A stretch of DNA of 64,000 nt, taken from positions 1,772,506-1,836,505 of the forward strand of contig JAEVLN010000018.1 of assembly GCA_018350325.1 (NCBI GenBank), given 5' to 3'. Positions 22,590 through 34,334 of the stretch are shown one piece after another (position 1 is the first letter of the stretch; each line of letters starts with the position of its first letter). Source of the DNA: Globodera rostochiensis (taxonomy: Eukaryota; Nematoda; Chromadorea; Rhabditida; Heteroderidae). Under the pieces are notes generated by a model, which did not search any database, was not told the origin of the DNA, and saw only the letters and a list, made by a program, of their open reading frames with translations. Position numbers and translations under genes: made by a program.

Positions 22590-23599
22590 TAAAAATAAAT
22601 AACAAAAAAACCTTACAATTAAAAGCAAAGAAATTTTTTCACTAAAGCAAACAAAATTTTATAAAAAGCTAAAAAAGAATTGGGTAATAATATAATGAAT
22701 GACTACTAATTACTCCATAGAAGGTGTCGCAATTAAATTTCACACTTAACTTTAAAATAAATATAAAAGCAGTTATAATGGAAAGCATAACATAAGGCAA
22801 AATCATTACCTGCTATTAAAAATAATACAATGGTGAAGCAAAATAAAATTATTTAAAATGGATTACAAAAGTTTAATATCTAGAAAAAAAACAAAACACC
22901 GTCAAATGCATTTATTTATGATGTTTGATATTTCTCTACCCAATTGTTAACATCTAATTTATTCATTTTATGCCAACCAAATATTTTTATTAGTTTATGA
23001 AACAATAATAAAACGTATTCTCACATTAATGACATACATGAACAATGGAAAAATCAGTTTAAATTTTCATAAGATTGAAAATACGAACTTCTATATTTAT
23101 GAAAGAGAAAAATTAATAATTTGATGTTATGTGTTAGTAAAAAACATATAATTAAACGTTATAAAAACAATTGCGAAAGGTCATAATGTGCATTAATATT
23201 TAAAAATCTACTAGTTTGCTGCAAGAGTTTCTTTACGAACTCACATACTTTTTAAAGTGCAATGTTAGCAACGTTGGTGCTTGATAGACCCTTGAATAAT
23301 GGAAACCCATAAGGCTAAATTGGTAAAATTATGAGATGAAGTCAATATTAATTAACACTAAATTTACAATGTTAATCAATAATTCATTTACAAAAAGTAA
23401 TGCAACTATTAAATCAATTAAAAATGTATACATTACTGTCCGATTCGTAGATGAAAAGTTCACATTGCAAATCTAATACAATTTATTGAAATAAATTTGC
23501 ATTTTGTTAACAAAAGCACTAAACTGGCACGACGCTATGTTGATGTGACAAAGCCATACCAAACAAGAGTCAAATGTATCCTAAAAAAATTTTTAGATA

Positions 23600-23663
23600 A
23601 AATGGTCCTCGGGGACATGACAAATTTGCCGGCGGGGCAGAGGCCCCCCCGCCGGATCGTAAA
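23600..23663. other. GC-rich double hairpin
   Basis: Two hairpins in an A/T background: gtcc/ggac around 23605-23616, and a 9-bp perfect stem ccggcgggg (23629-23637) with ccccgccgg (23647-23655) around a 9-base loop. A short plus frame passes through, but the symmetry suggests a structural or repeat element, perhaps related to the GC-cored dispersed family. Confidence 0.6.
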
Positions 23664-24632
23664 CAAAATATTTTAATAAACTTATTTTGATATTCAAAAG
23701 CTATTGTTGAAAAGAACATTTAGAAATAAAATAAAATAATATAATTGAAGGTGCACCTTTGCCATGCTTGTTTTTACAATAAATATGTGTATTAATTAAC
23801 AAAAATAAAAATCCTCAAGCAACAAGTTTGCCATTTATTTTCGATAACTTGTATAACAGTATATAAATAAAATTAATGAAACTATTAATTATAATAAAAA
23901 CTAGCAATAAAAATTACAAAAACTATCCAGAAATTTGATAGAGAAGCCAAGCAAATTTTAAAAATAATAGGGCATAAAAGAATTCCAAATAAATACATAA
24001 AACGTAAAAAAATAATTATTTTGGTTCGATATAATATTTTGTTTTTAAGTTATAAATGCTCAAAAAATTGATTGTCACAAAAAATTAACAAAATGTCTTA
24101 GATTCTCTTTATAATAAATTAAGTGATTATAAAAATGTTACAAACAAAATATTATTGCCATAATAATCGAAATCGGCAATTCGTCACTCGGAAAAAGACG
24201 AGTACGACAATCTTTTTGTATTGTTCCAATTAAGCCCGCAATAAACATGATGGCAGTGCAATTGAAAATCTGTGAAGAAACAAATAAATACTGATAATAA
24301 ATAATCAATTCGTAAAACGAAGGAGCAAATGATTTATTTATAAGGAATTTGTTAAATATGTAATATTACTCAAAAACAAATATAACAAAATTGTGAATTG
24401 CAAATTCTCGCCATAAACTAATTGATTATTTGAAGCTAAACTTCAACAAATGCGATGAAACGATAGGATTGTAGAGGCCGTGCATATTCACCAACTCCAA
24501 CCATTCAAGCATGAACAGTTTAAATGATTAAAAAGAAAATACTAAAAACGAGCAAATACTGAATCTATAGGGCAAATTACAAAATAATATTTTTTAATTA
24601 AAAAAAATTGTCGCCATTTTTTGAACTTGCAG

Positions 24633-24711
24633 CATGGATAACCGAGTTTACGCGAACAGCCTGGATCTCCCTGGCATAGTCACGGGAATTTTATTTAGTC
24701 AGATTATTAAG
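24633..24711 (+). CDS. Candidate exon with ATG
   Basis: Begins right after ttgaacttgcag, a good acceptor, and ends AAG|GTTGTA. It reads MDNRVYANSLDLPGIVTGIL and on to FSQIIK. The minus strand is also open and ends in GT. The strong acceptor favours plus. No family is recognised. Confidence 0.25.
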
Positions 24712-25192
24712 GTTGTAATACAGAAAATAACTAGGCATATTACATAAATTTTTAAGAAAAAATTTTTAAAATATGATTAAATTAATTTAAAAAGAAGTGT
24801 TAAATGCTGTTTTCTACAAATACGAATTTTTAATTAAAAAAGTAAAAATAAAAATAGCAAAAATTATATTAGTTAATAATAATTAAAATAATAAAAATTA
24901 ACTCCTAAAATTAAATATTCTTTATGAGTGTGCAAGAACTAGCGTATTTATATTTTAATATCCAATTAAAATTTTAATCAATTTCTTGAAGAATAAACAA
25001 TGTTGAAAAATTCAAGCTTTTTGAAAACAAAAAAGTGTATTCTGTTGAAATAAATTCCTGTATTTATTTATAAGATTATTTATTATTTAAATTAATTAAA
25101 TAATATTAAAAAATAAAAATATAAAGAACCTCTTTTTTAAATAAATAAATAATTCAAAACTTTGGTAAAACACAACCTAATAAATAATGCTA

Positions 25193-25300
25193 ATGAAAGC
25201 CCCGGAAATTAACGCTGCCTGGGCTGAATTGGACGACGACGGAACCACACCACCTGGACACGGTGTTTCCGCTTCAATAACAACTATTTTAATTTATTTT
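25193..25300 (+). repeat. Duplicated island, copy 1
   Basis: ATG at 25193 begins MKAPEINAAWAELDDDGTTP. The same island recurs at 27386-27455 with a 10-base deletion that shifts the frame, so the coding reading is not conserved. The invariant part is gacgacgacggaaccacacc followed by acacggtgttt. Confidence 0.6.
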
Positions 25301-25375
25301 GTTCGCCTGAATGCCTTGCACATTTTGCTACCTAATTTGTCACGGTAACTCATTTTTAACAAAATTTTGACCCAG

Positions 25376-25593
25376 AGAATGCAGTAAACAAGGAGAACGC
25401 GCACCACCTTTTACACATCCAGTTCCCAAATGGTGAAAGAGCGGCGCATGGTTCAAAGAGTTTCGGAGACAGCACCAAACGCATGCCTGGTCGGGGAAGG
25501 CCGTCGACTGTGAACAGACAGGGTCTTGGCGCGCCGGTTGCGACGCAAACGGACAGTTCTAGCGCAGAACTTGTAAATAGACAAAAAATTTGA
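25376..25593 (+). CDS. Candidate exon, hydrophilic; most gene-like GC island
   Basis: About 218 bases near 50% GC, open after acceptor-like attttgacccag and closed by TGA at 25591. It reads NAVNKENAHHLLHIQFPNGE, then GSKSFGDSTKRMPGRGRPST and VATQTDSSSAELVNRQ. Residues are hydrophilic and disorder-like, with an N-K-E-N match to a KEN degron and R-G-R-P as in AT-hooks; both motifs are short and can be chance. Two minus frames are open too but are Cys/Phe-rich or Arg-rich and less natural. GTAAAT before the stop could be a donor. Confidence 0.4.
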
Positions 25594-26422
25594 CACTTTC
25601 CTGAGTATATGAACAAACCATTTATGCCGTAAGCTTTGCACTAAGGGATTTAAAAAAAATAATAGTTGAATTAATCCAATAAATTATATTTCAAAATTAT
25701 AATATTAGCACTGCCAGGTTTGATATAGACGGCAAAAAAAGGTTGATAGTTACGGGCGGTTAACAGTTATGAGATTTTGAGGATGGGCGGTTACGGTTAA
25801 GAAAATTCGTAACCGTGTACATCCCTGGCAAAACGATGCATTATAAATTTGTTATTTATAAATTGCGCATAACAAAAATAGGTAACACTCAAAGTATATT
25901 AGGCATTTGTAAATAATATATTTTTGTTTTTGAAATTTACAATGCGATTATTGTTATAATATACCTTTTTTAGACTACATTTTAAAATCAAATAATGAAG
26001 GCCATTTATTTGAGACAATCGGCAGCAAAATGTTTAACCCCAAAATTTTATCAAAAAAATATAAGCACAAATTTACTTCAAAATTGCTTATATCTAAAAA
26101 ATTTATTTAGGTAATGATTTCAAATAAAGCAGTAATAGCTATTGCGCAAGCAATAAGAGCAATAAATTTAAATGTAGCACTAAATCTATTTGAGTACTAA
26201 TTAGTAGAAATTGTTTTTTTTTATTTGCTTAATACTTATTTGAAATTATAAAAACTAATTGAAAAATTAATTTATTCAAATTGGGCCAATAACAAGGAGA
26301 TAGAAGTTCATGGAAATAATAAAATGTCTTTTAAACAACATAAATAAATATTAAAAAACTAAAAAATAATTTAAATATTTATTGCAAAAATATATAAAAA
26401 AATTATAAGTATCTTAAGTAAA

Positions 26423-27205
26423 CAGATCCATAATTAAACAATACGGCAATAAAAAAATGATTATTTTCGTTAAAATACGTAATTAAATATAAATTAGATT
26501 ACTTTACTTTTACGTTATGCCCTAATAGTGTAAAAAATAAACTATAACACTTATTCGCAAAATCGTCGCGTGATTAAAAGAGCTAAAGTAAACGGGCTTT
26601 TTTCAAAATTTTAAAAAATGTCATCAATAAAACTTTCAAAAGCTCGTCAACAACGCTTATTCTTTATAATAAATAAATATTTAAAAAAATTGGAAGCGAA
26701 TGCGTGGTCTCGCAGATTAACCAGCATCGCCATCTCACCGCGACACAGAATACTTAGAAGTGCTGGATCAACTCGGCGGTAATATTTATAAAACAAAAAA
26801 AGCCAATTGACTTCACTTCAATAACTAAAAAATTAAACTATAAATGAATTAAGGATTGATCAAAATAAAACTTTAAAACCCCAACTGCCGTTTAATAAGA
26901 TTTGGTTTTGTATATTTCAACAAAATTATTTATATAAAATGCTTTTTAAAATGAAAATAGGTAATATTTTGATTCTTATTCATTGTTCATAAGAATAAAA
27001 GGACAGATAAAACAAACCATATAAAACAGTTAACTTAAAAATAAAGAATCTAAATAAATTTTGCGTAAAATAATTGCGCAAAACTGGCAAAAAAAAAATT
27101 TTTTGGAGATTTGATACTCAAAAAATTATTAGAACATATAGAGCTAATTTTATCTATTATAATTTTTTATGTATGACAAAATTTAAATTAAACTAACAAA
27201 AAAAA
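26423..27205 (+). repeat. Large duplicated block, copy 1
   Basis: Three consecutive pieces (26423-26860, 26860-27055, 27056-27205) recur in the same order at 27455-28025, 28555-28745 and 29540-29855, with other sequence inserted between the second-copy pieces. Flanking A/T parts agree at most positions. A GC-richer island at 26694-26780 is inside. Confidence 0.8.
26694..26780 (+). CDS. Candidate exon, duplicated
   Basis: After ttaaccag the plus frame reads SPSHRDTEYLEVLDQLGG and reaches GTAATA at 26779. The second copy (27876-27955) gives SPSHGDEQYLGVLDQLGG. Between them, five codons differ only at a silent third position (TCG/TCT, CAC/CAT, TAC/TAT, CTG/CTT, GAT/GAC), which favours this strand and frame. 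Against it, the island differs more than the A/T flanks, and copy 2 lacks the same acceptor and is one base shorter just upstream. Confidence 0.3.
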
Positions 27206-27653
27206 AGATAAAGACAGACCCGTAAGCAAAATAAGCAAGTGAAGTGTTTTGTGCTTGGATATAAAAAAAACTTTTACAACAATTAAATCAGGGAGATATG
27301 GCATTAATGAAATATAACATTTACTAGGCCTAATATAAATTTATGTTTGTAACAATTATATAGTGGAGAGACCAGGACATCATTGTTGAAAACCCAGGAA
27401 ATTTACGCTGCTTGGACGACGACGGAACCACACCACCAAGACACGGTGTTTCTTCAGATCAATAATTAAACAATACAGCAAAAAAAATTTTGTTTTCTTA
27501 AAATATCAAATTAAATATAAATTAGATTACCTTACTTTTACGTTATGCCCTAATACTAGAGAAAATAAACTACTTATAAAACTTATTCGCAAAATTAAAG
27601 ACCTAAAGTAATTTTAACAGAATTTTTAAATGTTAAGAGAGATAGAAGGAAAA

Positions 27654-27785
27654 ATGATAATAATTAAATTTAATTTAAAAGAACCTGCCAACGAGCAGAG
27701 GAGCAAACTACAACGGACCCTTCCGATGCATTTCAAAAAGCACGAGCGCCGGTCATCCAGCCAATTGTGCATTAATTGTGAATAA
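27654..27785 (+). CDS. Candidate short basic ORF
   Basis: A 43-codon frame, ATG to TAA, reading NLKEPANEQRSKLQRTLPMH followed by FKKHERRSSSQ. Only the middle (27690-27770) is GC-rich, and this part is absent from the first copy of the surrounding duplication. Basic and hydrophilic; no family recognised. Confidence 0.25.
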   Translation: MIIIKFNLKEPANEQRSKLQRTLPMHFKKHERRSSSQLCINCE

Positions 27786-28281
27786 AATATTTGAATTTTC
27801 GCCAATAAAACTTTTAAAAACTCGTTAACAACTCGTTTATTCTTTATAATAAATAAATATTACAAATTAGAGCGAATGCGTGATCTCGCAGATTTGCCGC
27901 ATCTCCATCTCATGGCGACGAGCAATATTTAGGTGTGCTTGACCAACTCGGCGGTAATATTTATAAAACATAAAAAGCACAATTGACTTCACTTCAATAA
28001 CTAAAAAATTAAACTATAAATGAACAACGATATGCACACAAAAATAATTGCTGATAATTAAAAATAGTTTTGTAAAAAATATGGAGGTTATTAGCTTTGT
28101 ATTCTTAAATACTACAATTTATTGTGCTCCAAACAAAAACCACTAATAAATTATCAGCCAATATAAAAGAGGCATAATAGTGATTAAACATTTCTAGTAC
28201 TAAGAAGAAAACACTTTAAAAACCTTGCATACGTTAAAAAATAAAAAAAAATTTTTTTATGTGTTTTAATTTTTAATTTGC

Positions 28282-28467
28282 ATGGAATTTAATTATAAAT
28301 CAACGCCACTTAAAGGAGTCGACTCAGGAAAAAGCTGTAATCGCAGCTCGGGTAGCAAACATTCGTTGCGCAAAACAGCTCAAAGTTTAGCTGACAATGT
28401 TGCAGGTGGCACAAATAAAGCTATTGCCTTGGAAGGGATAGAAATTTTGGTGTTGTCATTAATATAA
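28282..28467 (+). CDS. Candidate small ORF
   Basis: A 61-codon frame, ATG to TAA, reading STPLKGVDSGKSCNRSSGSK and then LRKTAQSLADNVAGGTNKAI. Hydrophilic, Ser/Gly/Lys-rich, then a hydrophobic tail IEILVLSLI. GC-richer than flanks. GTGTTG near the end could be a donor. It sits in DNA inserted into the second copy of the local duplication. No family is recognised. Confidence 0.3.
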   Translation: MEFNYKSTPLKGVDSGKSCNRSSGSKHSLRKTAQSLADNVAGGTNKAIALEGIEILVLSLI

Positions 28468-30401
28468 AAATGGTAAATCTCCTAAAATATTCTAGCAAGT
28501 ATAAAAAAGGATTTCTTCTTTAATAATTTGAATAAATTTACTTCAAATTACTATTAATGATAGATCAAAATAATCTTTAAAAAAAACTTAAAAGACCCAA
28601 CTGCCGTTTAATTGGATTTGATTTTAATTCAACAAATTATTTACATAAAATGCATTTTAAAAAGGAAATAATATTTTAATTCTTATCCATTGTTCATAAG
28701 AATAAAAGGGCAGATAAAAAAACATATAAAACAGTTATCTTAAATATTAATGTAAAATAATATCCTTTTGTATTAACTTGACAAACATGAAAGCCACCAT
28801 TTAAGTACACTAAGAATCAAATAGCATTACGAAATAGCAAACTGCTAAAACTCGTATTCTACTGCACCTGGGATGAGTAAAAGAGAATCGACGAAATAAT
28901 TTGTTTTTTGCTGATAAAAATACATTTCTAAAGACTGCAGACAACGACTATTCCACATCCAATAAATTTAAATATTATTCTTAAACTATACATTTTATTT
29001 TTGTAAAAATAATTAAGAAATTCATGGTTCAAATCAACATACCGTTAAAAATAATTACTCAGTAAAGAACACAAGTCAAAACATAAAACAAACTTTAATT
29101 TAGATTTAAAAATATCACATCATAATAATTTAAGCGAAATTTTAAGTAAAGCTACATGAAATTATTTATACAATTCATAAATAAAGTAAAATAATTATTC
29201 TTGTAAATCAAATAAAATAAAGCAAAATTTCTTAGTCAACAATTTTGTTTTCAACAAAAAGATAAAACGATACATAAAATGTAATACATTAAATAGCAGA
29301 TTGTTAATCAATTATCAAATTTGTAACACCGCTGATGCATTGTTAAATCAATTAATTTAATTTAAGGTACGGAAAAACTACACCCTATGAAATTTTAGAT
29401 CCTTATTGGTTTTGCACCGAAAACAATGGAGATGCTCGTTGCTGTTGTTGGGAAATATGAATGCACATAGTGCAAATAAAGCGCATACAGGTTAAATATA
29501 GTATTTGAGATCTATAACGAAATTTGTAATTTAAAACAATTTTGCGTAATATAATTGCGCATACAACTGGCAAAAAATTATTAGAACTATATAAAATAAA
29601 TAAGTTCAATAAAAAAAAATGTTGTTGGAAGAAAATAAAAAAACGACAATTTTGTTTTTGAAGCAGAGAAAATTTTTTTTTAATATTCTTAATAAATATT
29701 CTCAACTAAAAATACTAGCTAAACAAACATTTTAGCTACGTATAAAAAGCTCATGCGCTGACTAATCTACTCAATAAAAAGTGTACTACTAGAGCTAATT
29801 ATAACTATTATAATTTTTCCTGTATGACAAAAAGTTAAATTAAACTAACAAAAAAAGATAAAGTTGGCATTATAGCTGTATGATTCTTTTAAAATCAAAT
29901 CATAACATATAAACTAATATTTCAATAAAGAAATTTACTCAAGACCATCTTATATTACTACATGGATTAAACAAAAGACTAAACAAGTGTTTTTGAAATT
30001 GACCTCGCCGATAGCATCAAAAATATTTTATGTTTGTAACTTTATTAAATAGTATACATTTAAGGTGGGGCCGATTAGCACTACTACCCTTTTTCCCACA
30101 TAATTGGGCGTTCATAAAAATAATGGCACTTTAAAACTTCGGTGGTTTAGACTCGAATTATTACGATAATTTATTTAAAAATTAGTTTAATCATATCCAT
30201 CTATGAGCTTTTAAGGGCCCTTTTTAGCTCATTTCCATCGGCGAAAAAGGATTCTGTGCTCATATATAAATTAATCTCGTGACTATTTTTGTTGTTGTTT
30301 TTAGAGACGCCAATATAGTGTCTTTTTTTGACGTTTAAATGAGAATATTTTTAAAAAATGCATATATGGTTAAATATACGAAAATCAAATTTGCAAAGTC
30401 C

Positions 30402-30471
30402 CATAAAATTTTAGATATAATCAGTATATTGTATTACATAAAATTTTAGATATAATCAGTATATTGTATTA
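30402..30471 (+). repeat. Tandem duplication, two 36-bp units
   Basis: cataaaattttagatataat followed by cagtatattgtatta occurs twice in direct succession with no mismatch. Confidence 0.9.
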
Positions 30472-30525
30472 TTTGACTATTTAGCAGATATTTTAGGATT
30501 CAAAATTTAATCAGAAGCATTAATT

Positions 30526-30603
30526 TTACGTGCCGCGCCGTCTTGTTGTATGCATACGGATCGGTAATGTTGTCATTGCCACGCGCCTCTTGTTTATTTG
30601 CAT
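30526..30603 (-). CDS. Candidate short basic ORF
   Basis: A 25-codon frame, ATG to TAA, reading MQINKRRVAMTTLPIRMHTT then RRRGT. It covers a GC-richer patch; gcac|GTAAAA at its end could be a donor. The plus strand is also open and has its own GTAATG. No family is recognised. Confidence 0.2.
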   Translation of the reverse strand: MQINKRRVAMTTLPIRMHTTRRRGT

Positions 30604-31205
30604 AGTTTCGTGAATATATTTATTTCGTTATTAGATTTTTATTTTGTATTTTGTTTGTGTCATTCTGCCCATTTTTTATTGGGCGTAAATTATTGGGGTT
30701 TCAGCTTTTATTTGTTTATATTAAATAAATTTTACTTTTGAATTTTTTTGTTTTGCATTTATAAAATAAATAACATTTTACCATTAATATATAAAAAATA
30801 AAACTTGGAGCAGTTATGTTTATAAGTTATTTCTTTTATTGTTTTTTATTTTTAGGTTTTTTATATGTTTTTTTGGGGTTTGATAAATAGTCACATCGGC
30901 AAGCTTGCGATTGTCACAATAACACTTTCCAACTTTGAAATTCATTTACTATTTGGATTTCCCATATTACTAATTTTCTTGCTAATATTTTGAATTAGAG
31001 CTTTTTAAAAACAACTTTACTGTGCTCAGCATTAAATTGTTGGTCTATAAATAAAGTTTTGTGAACCATAAATCATTTGTACTAAATTGCACATTTAAAA
31101 TAGAATTTTTAACTGTCAAGGATTGATAGAGGTGCTTAAATTTAACGCTGCTTTTTACAGCCAAATTTACCCTTTTGCAGTAGAAAATAAATTAAATTTC
31201 TTTTA

Positions 31206-31511
31206 TCATTTATAAACTATGGATAGCGTTAATTCCTTTCTAAAATAAACAATATTTGTACAAATAAATAAGAGCGCAGATGAGGCCAGGTTTATCTGCA
31301 GTCCGTCCATGGATTTCGTCGAATGAGCTACTTGCATCATTTGCACAAGCTGTTTATCAAAATTGTACCGTCCCATGTTTTTGCGGCATGTACAATCATT
31401 TCGACGATGTCTTTTGAAATAATAGTTTATTATGAATTTAAAAGGCGAAAAACTAATTATATGTGAAAGTCTAAGTGAAATGGTATTTTTTATATAAAAT
31501 GGTAAAATATC
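31206..31511 (-). CDS. Candidate ORF with Cys/Arg-rich island
   Basis: A frame of 101 codons between stops. The GC-richer centre (31265-31412) reads HRRNDCTCRKNMGRYNFDKQ and then LVQMMQVAHSTKSMDGLQIN, a natural-looking helical stretch. The flanking parts are A/T-rich and may be intron or spacer. An alternative minus frame opens for 25 codons. No known domain is recognised. Confidence 0.35.
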   Translation of the reverse strand, partial: DILPFYIKNTISLRLSHIISFSPFKFIINYYFKRHRRNDCTCRKNMGRYNFDKQLVQMMQVAHSTKSMDGLQINLASSALLFICTNIVYFRKELTLSIVYK

Positions 31512-31698
31512 TCATGCCTTTTTGGTCTTTTTGGTTGGAACTCTTCTTTTAGTCTTCCCGGCAATTAAAAAAAAAAGTCTCGGTTACTAGCTCCTTTTTA
31601 TGCAATACATTTTTTGATGCTTTTTCTTGAGGAATAGATTATAATATTAAATGGTTAATTTATTTTATTTTATTTTCAATTTTTAAAATTCTTTATAA

Positions 31699-31803
31699 CT
31701 AATAAATGATATTAAATTGTTTTAAGTTTAGAATTTTTATATATGCGTAACGCACTTTACACCTCGCTGAGACGCCAAAACTGAGGCCATTGTCGGCATT
31801 CAT
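31699..31803 (-). CDS. Candidate short ORF or first exon
   Basis: 34 codons from ATG, reading MNADNGLSFGVSARCKVRYA. The GC-richer part ends at TGTAAA|GTGCGT, a donor-like site. No family is recognised. Confidence 0.2.
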   Translation of the reverse strand: MNADNGLSFGVSARCKVRYAYIKILNLKQFNIIY

Positions 31804-32732
31804 TTTAGGGAAAAAATGTTCTTTATTTATTGTTTAAAGTAATTAGATTTTTAGAAGAAAAAATTAAAATTTTTGATTTATTTATTGTTATCAATTTGCA
31901 AAAAAACATTTGGTGTAATTTCTAATTAATTTGTTTTTGATTTGCTATGTTTTGCAAATTTTTTAAGCTTTTTGCACTTTGTTTTATGTTGCATTTAATA
32001 CCTATTATCTTTAAATCGTGTCTCCATTCTGCTATTGAAGTTTATTACGCAGTTTTTTAATTGTTTATCTTTAATATTGAGTTAATTAATCTGACAGTTT
32101 TACACTGTGTAGTTTATTTCTTAAGTGTTGGTAATAATTTTTTATGTATCTATTAGCAAAATTCAATTATGTTTTGTGTTATTAACTTTTTCTATCATTA
32201 ATTCATTTATGTTAATGAAAATGATTTAATATTGTTTCTTTTGCATTTATTGTCATTTGCATTTTCTTTATATCTGAAATTCAATATACATTTAAGTCAT
32301 CGTCTATGGCACACTTCATCATTGTAAGGGAAATGTATTAGTTTATTTCTTAATTGAATATTTATGACAAATCACCCTCTAATAATGTCACACGCTCTTA
32401 CATTCTGAGGTGGTTGAAAAATAGTCCCCTCCATCCCATTTAACAGTTCGAATTCAATTTTACACCTTTTCCACTGGGTAAAATTTGACGAGATGTAACG
32501 GTTAAAATGTATAATAAATTATGAAGGTTCCAAGGGCGTACCAGGATTTTTTTTGGGGAGCCTAATTCGAAAAAGTCAATCTTTAAGAATGCATTTTTGG
32601 ATTTTATTGCATTTTTCTTAAGGATTTTTTCAAAACATTGAATTTTAGGGGTGTATTTTTGGGGTTTTTAGGGTTTATAAAAATTATTCATTGAAACCAA
32701 AAATAATTATAAATATTTTGCGTGATTAAAAC

Positions 32733-32907
32733 TAGAGACCGGAAACTTGGACCCAAAGAATATTTGGTCAAAAGTATTGGGGTATTTTTTGGTATCGGTT
32801 TTTTTGGGTTGTCCTCCTATTTGGACAAACAATATTTGGTCAAAAGTATTGGTCCATTTTTTTGTACAAAACAACCCAAAAAGTTTTGTGGTTTGGCCCG
32901 GACTCTA
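32733..32907. mobile_element. hAT-type MITE, 175 bp, perfect target duplication
   Basis: Inverted ends TAGAGACCGG (left) and CCGGACTCTA (right), flanked on both sides by attaaaac (32725-32732 and 32908-32915), a perfect 8-bp target duplication as hAT transposition makes. Inside, atatttggtcaaaagtattgg occurs twice as a direct repeat. The 66-codon frame across it is not a gene. Confidence 0.9.
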
Positions 32908-33144
32908 ATTAAAACTATCTGAAGGATCGTTAAAACAGATTTATAAATTAGCTTTTTTTTTTGTATATTATAAACGTTGATGTAAATATTGGCTTTTAAA
33001 TAAATTGCTTATGCTTTAAAAATATTTATTAATCATTTTTTATTGTTATATTGTTTTAAATTAATATTTAATATTATAATTTGTTTTAAATTCAATTTAT
33101 GGATTAAAATTCATAAATTTATAGTTTTTGTTACCTTTATTTTC

Positions 33145-33265
33145 TATTCCAGACAAACAGTTTACGCGCTTTCCTGTTTCTTTGCCGCGGTTCACGCCCT
33201 CGTGCTATGGTTCTTGTGAATTCTTGCGCGTTTCAAAAAGATGGCAATGTTATTACTGTACACTT
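33145..33265. other. GC-richer island, strand unclear
   Basis: Both strands are partly open. On minus, after ccatag, it reads HEGVNRGKETGKR to a GTAAAC donor-like site; on plus, a 62-codon frame is open. Possible exon; nothing recognised. Confidence 0.25.
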
Positions 33266-34088
33266 ATGAATGTTCAAAAATATGTAAAATTGATGATTAC
33301 TATTTTTTTTTTTTAATTTTGTTTTCTTATTAATTTTATTTGATTTTTGTTTTCTTTTTAATTTTTGAACATATTCAAAATGTCATTTTCTCAATAATTA
33401 TCACTGATGTCCCTTCAAATGATTAAATAAATTTTAGAATTTTTAAATGTTATTTATTGCCATTCACTGTGCCTGCGTCTTGCAGTTTTTAATGCTGAAC
33501 AAATTTTAAACTTTAATTATAAACAATAAAATTAATAAATATTTTTTTCTCAATTTCGCTTCAGCAGAGATTTTTGTATGAGTCAGATAAAAAAAATTTG
33601 CCGTACTTTTGGCAACTGTATAAGTTAACTTTTAAATAATTAGTTGTCACTAGCTAAACATTATTATATTCAAAAAATTATTTTTAAAAAAAGTAAACAA
33701 TTTAATTTTATTTATTTTTTTAATCGAATGTGTTAATTATTTGAGTGAACAAAAATTGATTAATATCAGTTTACGGATCAAAAGGGAAAGATCAACATTC
33801 TTTCTGAATTTTGATGTTTTTTATAATAATTTCTTGATCAAGTATATAAAATGGTTATCGTCAACTTAGTCATTTATTGAATGCTTAGTAATTTTTATCA
33901 TAAACATTATATATATATGTTTTAATATATATTTTTATTTTAAATCAATAATCGGCTTCATATATAAAATATTAATTGCGTGTTAGTTTCTTGTTTAAAT
34001 TTTTAATTTGGTTAACGGATTTTTGTTGTTCTTTCGCCTAAAAATATATTTAGAAAAATTTTACATTTCATTAAATAAATATTAAAAT

Positions 34089-34334
34089 TTAGCGACTAAA
34101 TAAATTGAATGCTTCGTATGGTTTCATAGTTTTCGCATCACACCTGTAATGTTTTAACAATTTTTCTAAATAAATAACTTTTTGTTTTGCTTGCATCTGT
34201 TTTAGGCTCTTAAAATTTTGAATGAACACATGTGTTGTAGAGTACATGAAGTAATCACTTGTGGCATTCCATGACGATCTGATTAATGATGGTATAGTCA
34301 AGAATTGTCGTCGGTATTGCGGATTCGGCCCCAT
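34089..34334 (-). CDS. Candidate ORF, 81 codons
   Basis: Starts at ATG in the context cacacaatATGG and ends at TAA. It reads MGPNPQYRRQFLTIPSLIRS and later LKQMQAKQKVIYLEKLLKHY, a helix-like basic stretch. Soluble-looking, with no signal peptide or known motif. At this composition several frames of this length are expected by chance, so the support is its residue mix and start context only. Confidence 0.35.
   Translation of the reverse strand: MGPNPQYRRQFLTIPSLIRSSWNATSDYFMYSTTHVFIQNFKSLKQMQAKQKVIYLEKLLKHYRCDAKTMKPYEAFNLFSR

Larger units (their letters stand above)
27386..29855 (+). repeat. Large duplicated block, copy 2 (expanded)
   Basis: Second copy of 25193-25300 and 26423-27205 in the same order, stretched by inserted DNA at about 28026-28550 and 28750-29530. 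The inserts hold the candidate frames at 28282 and a short GC-richer patch at 28830-28880. Confidence 0.75.

Noticed and set aside
32722..32922. 66-codon plus-strand frame
   Set aside because: Spans a MITE and its target duplications.
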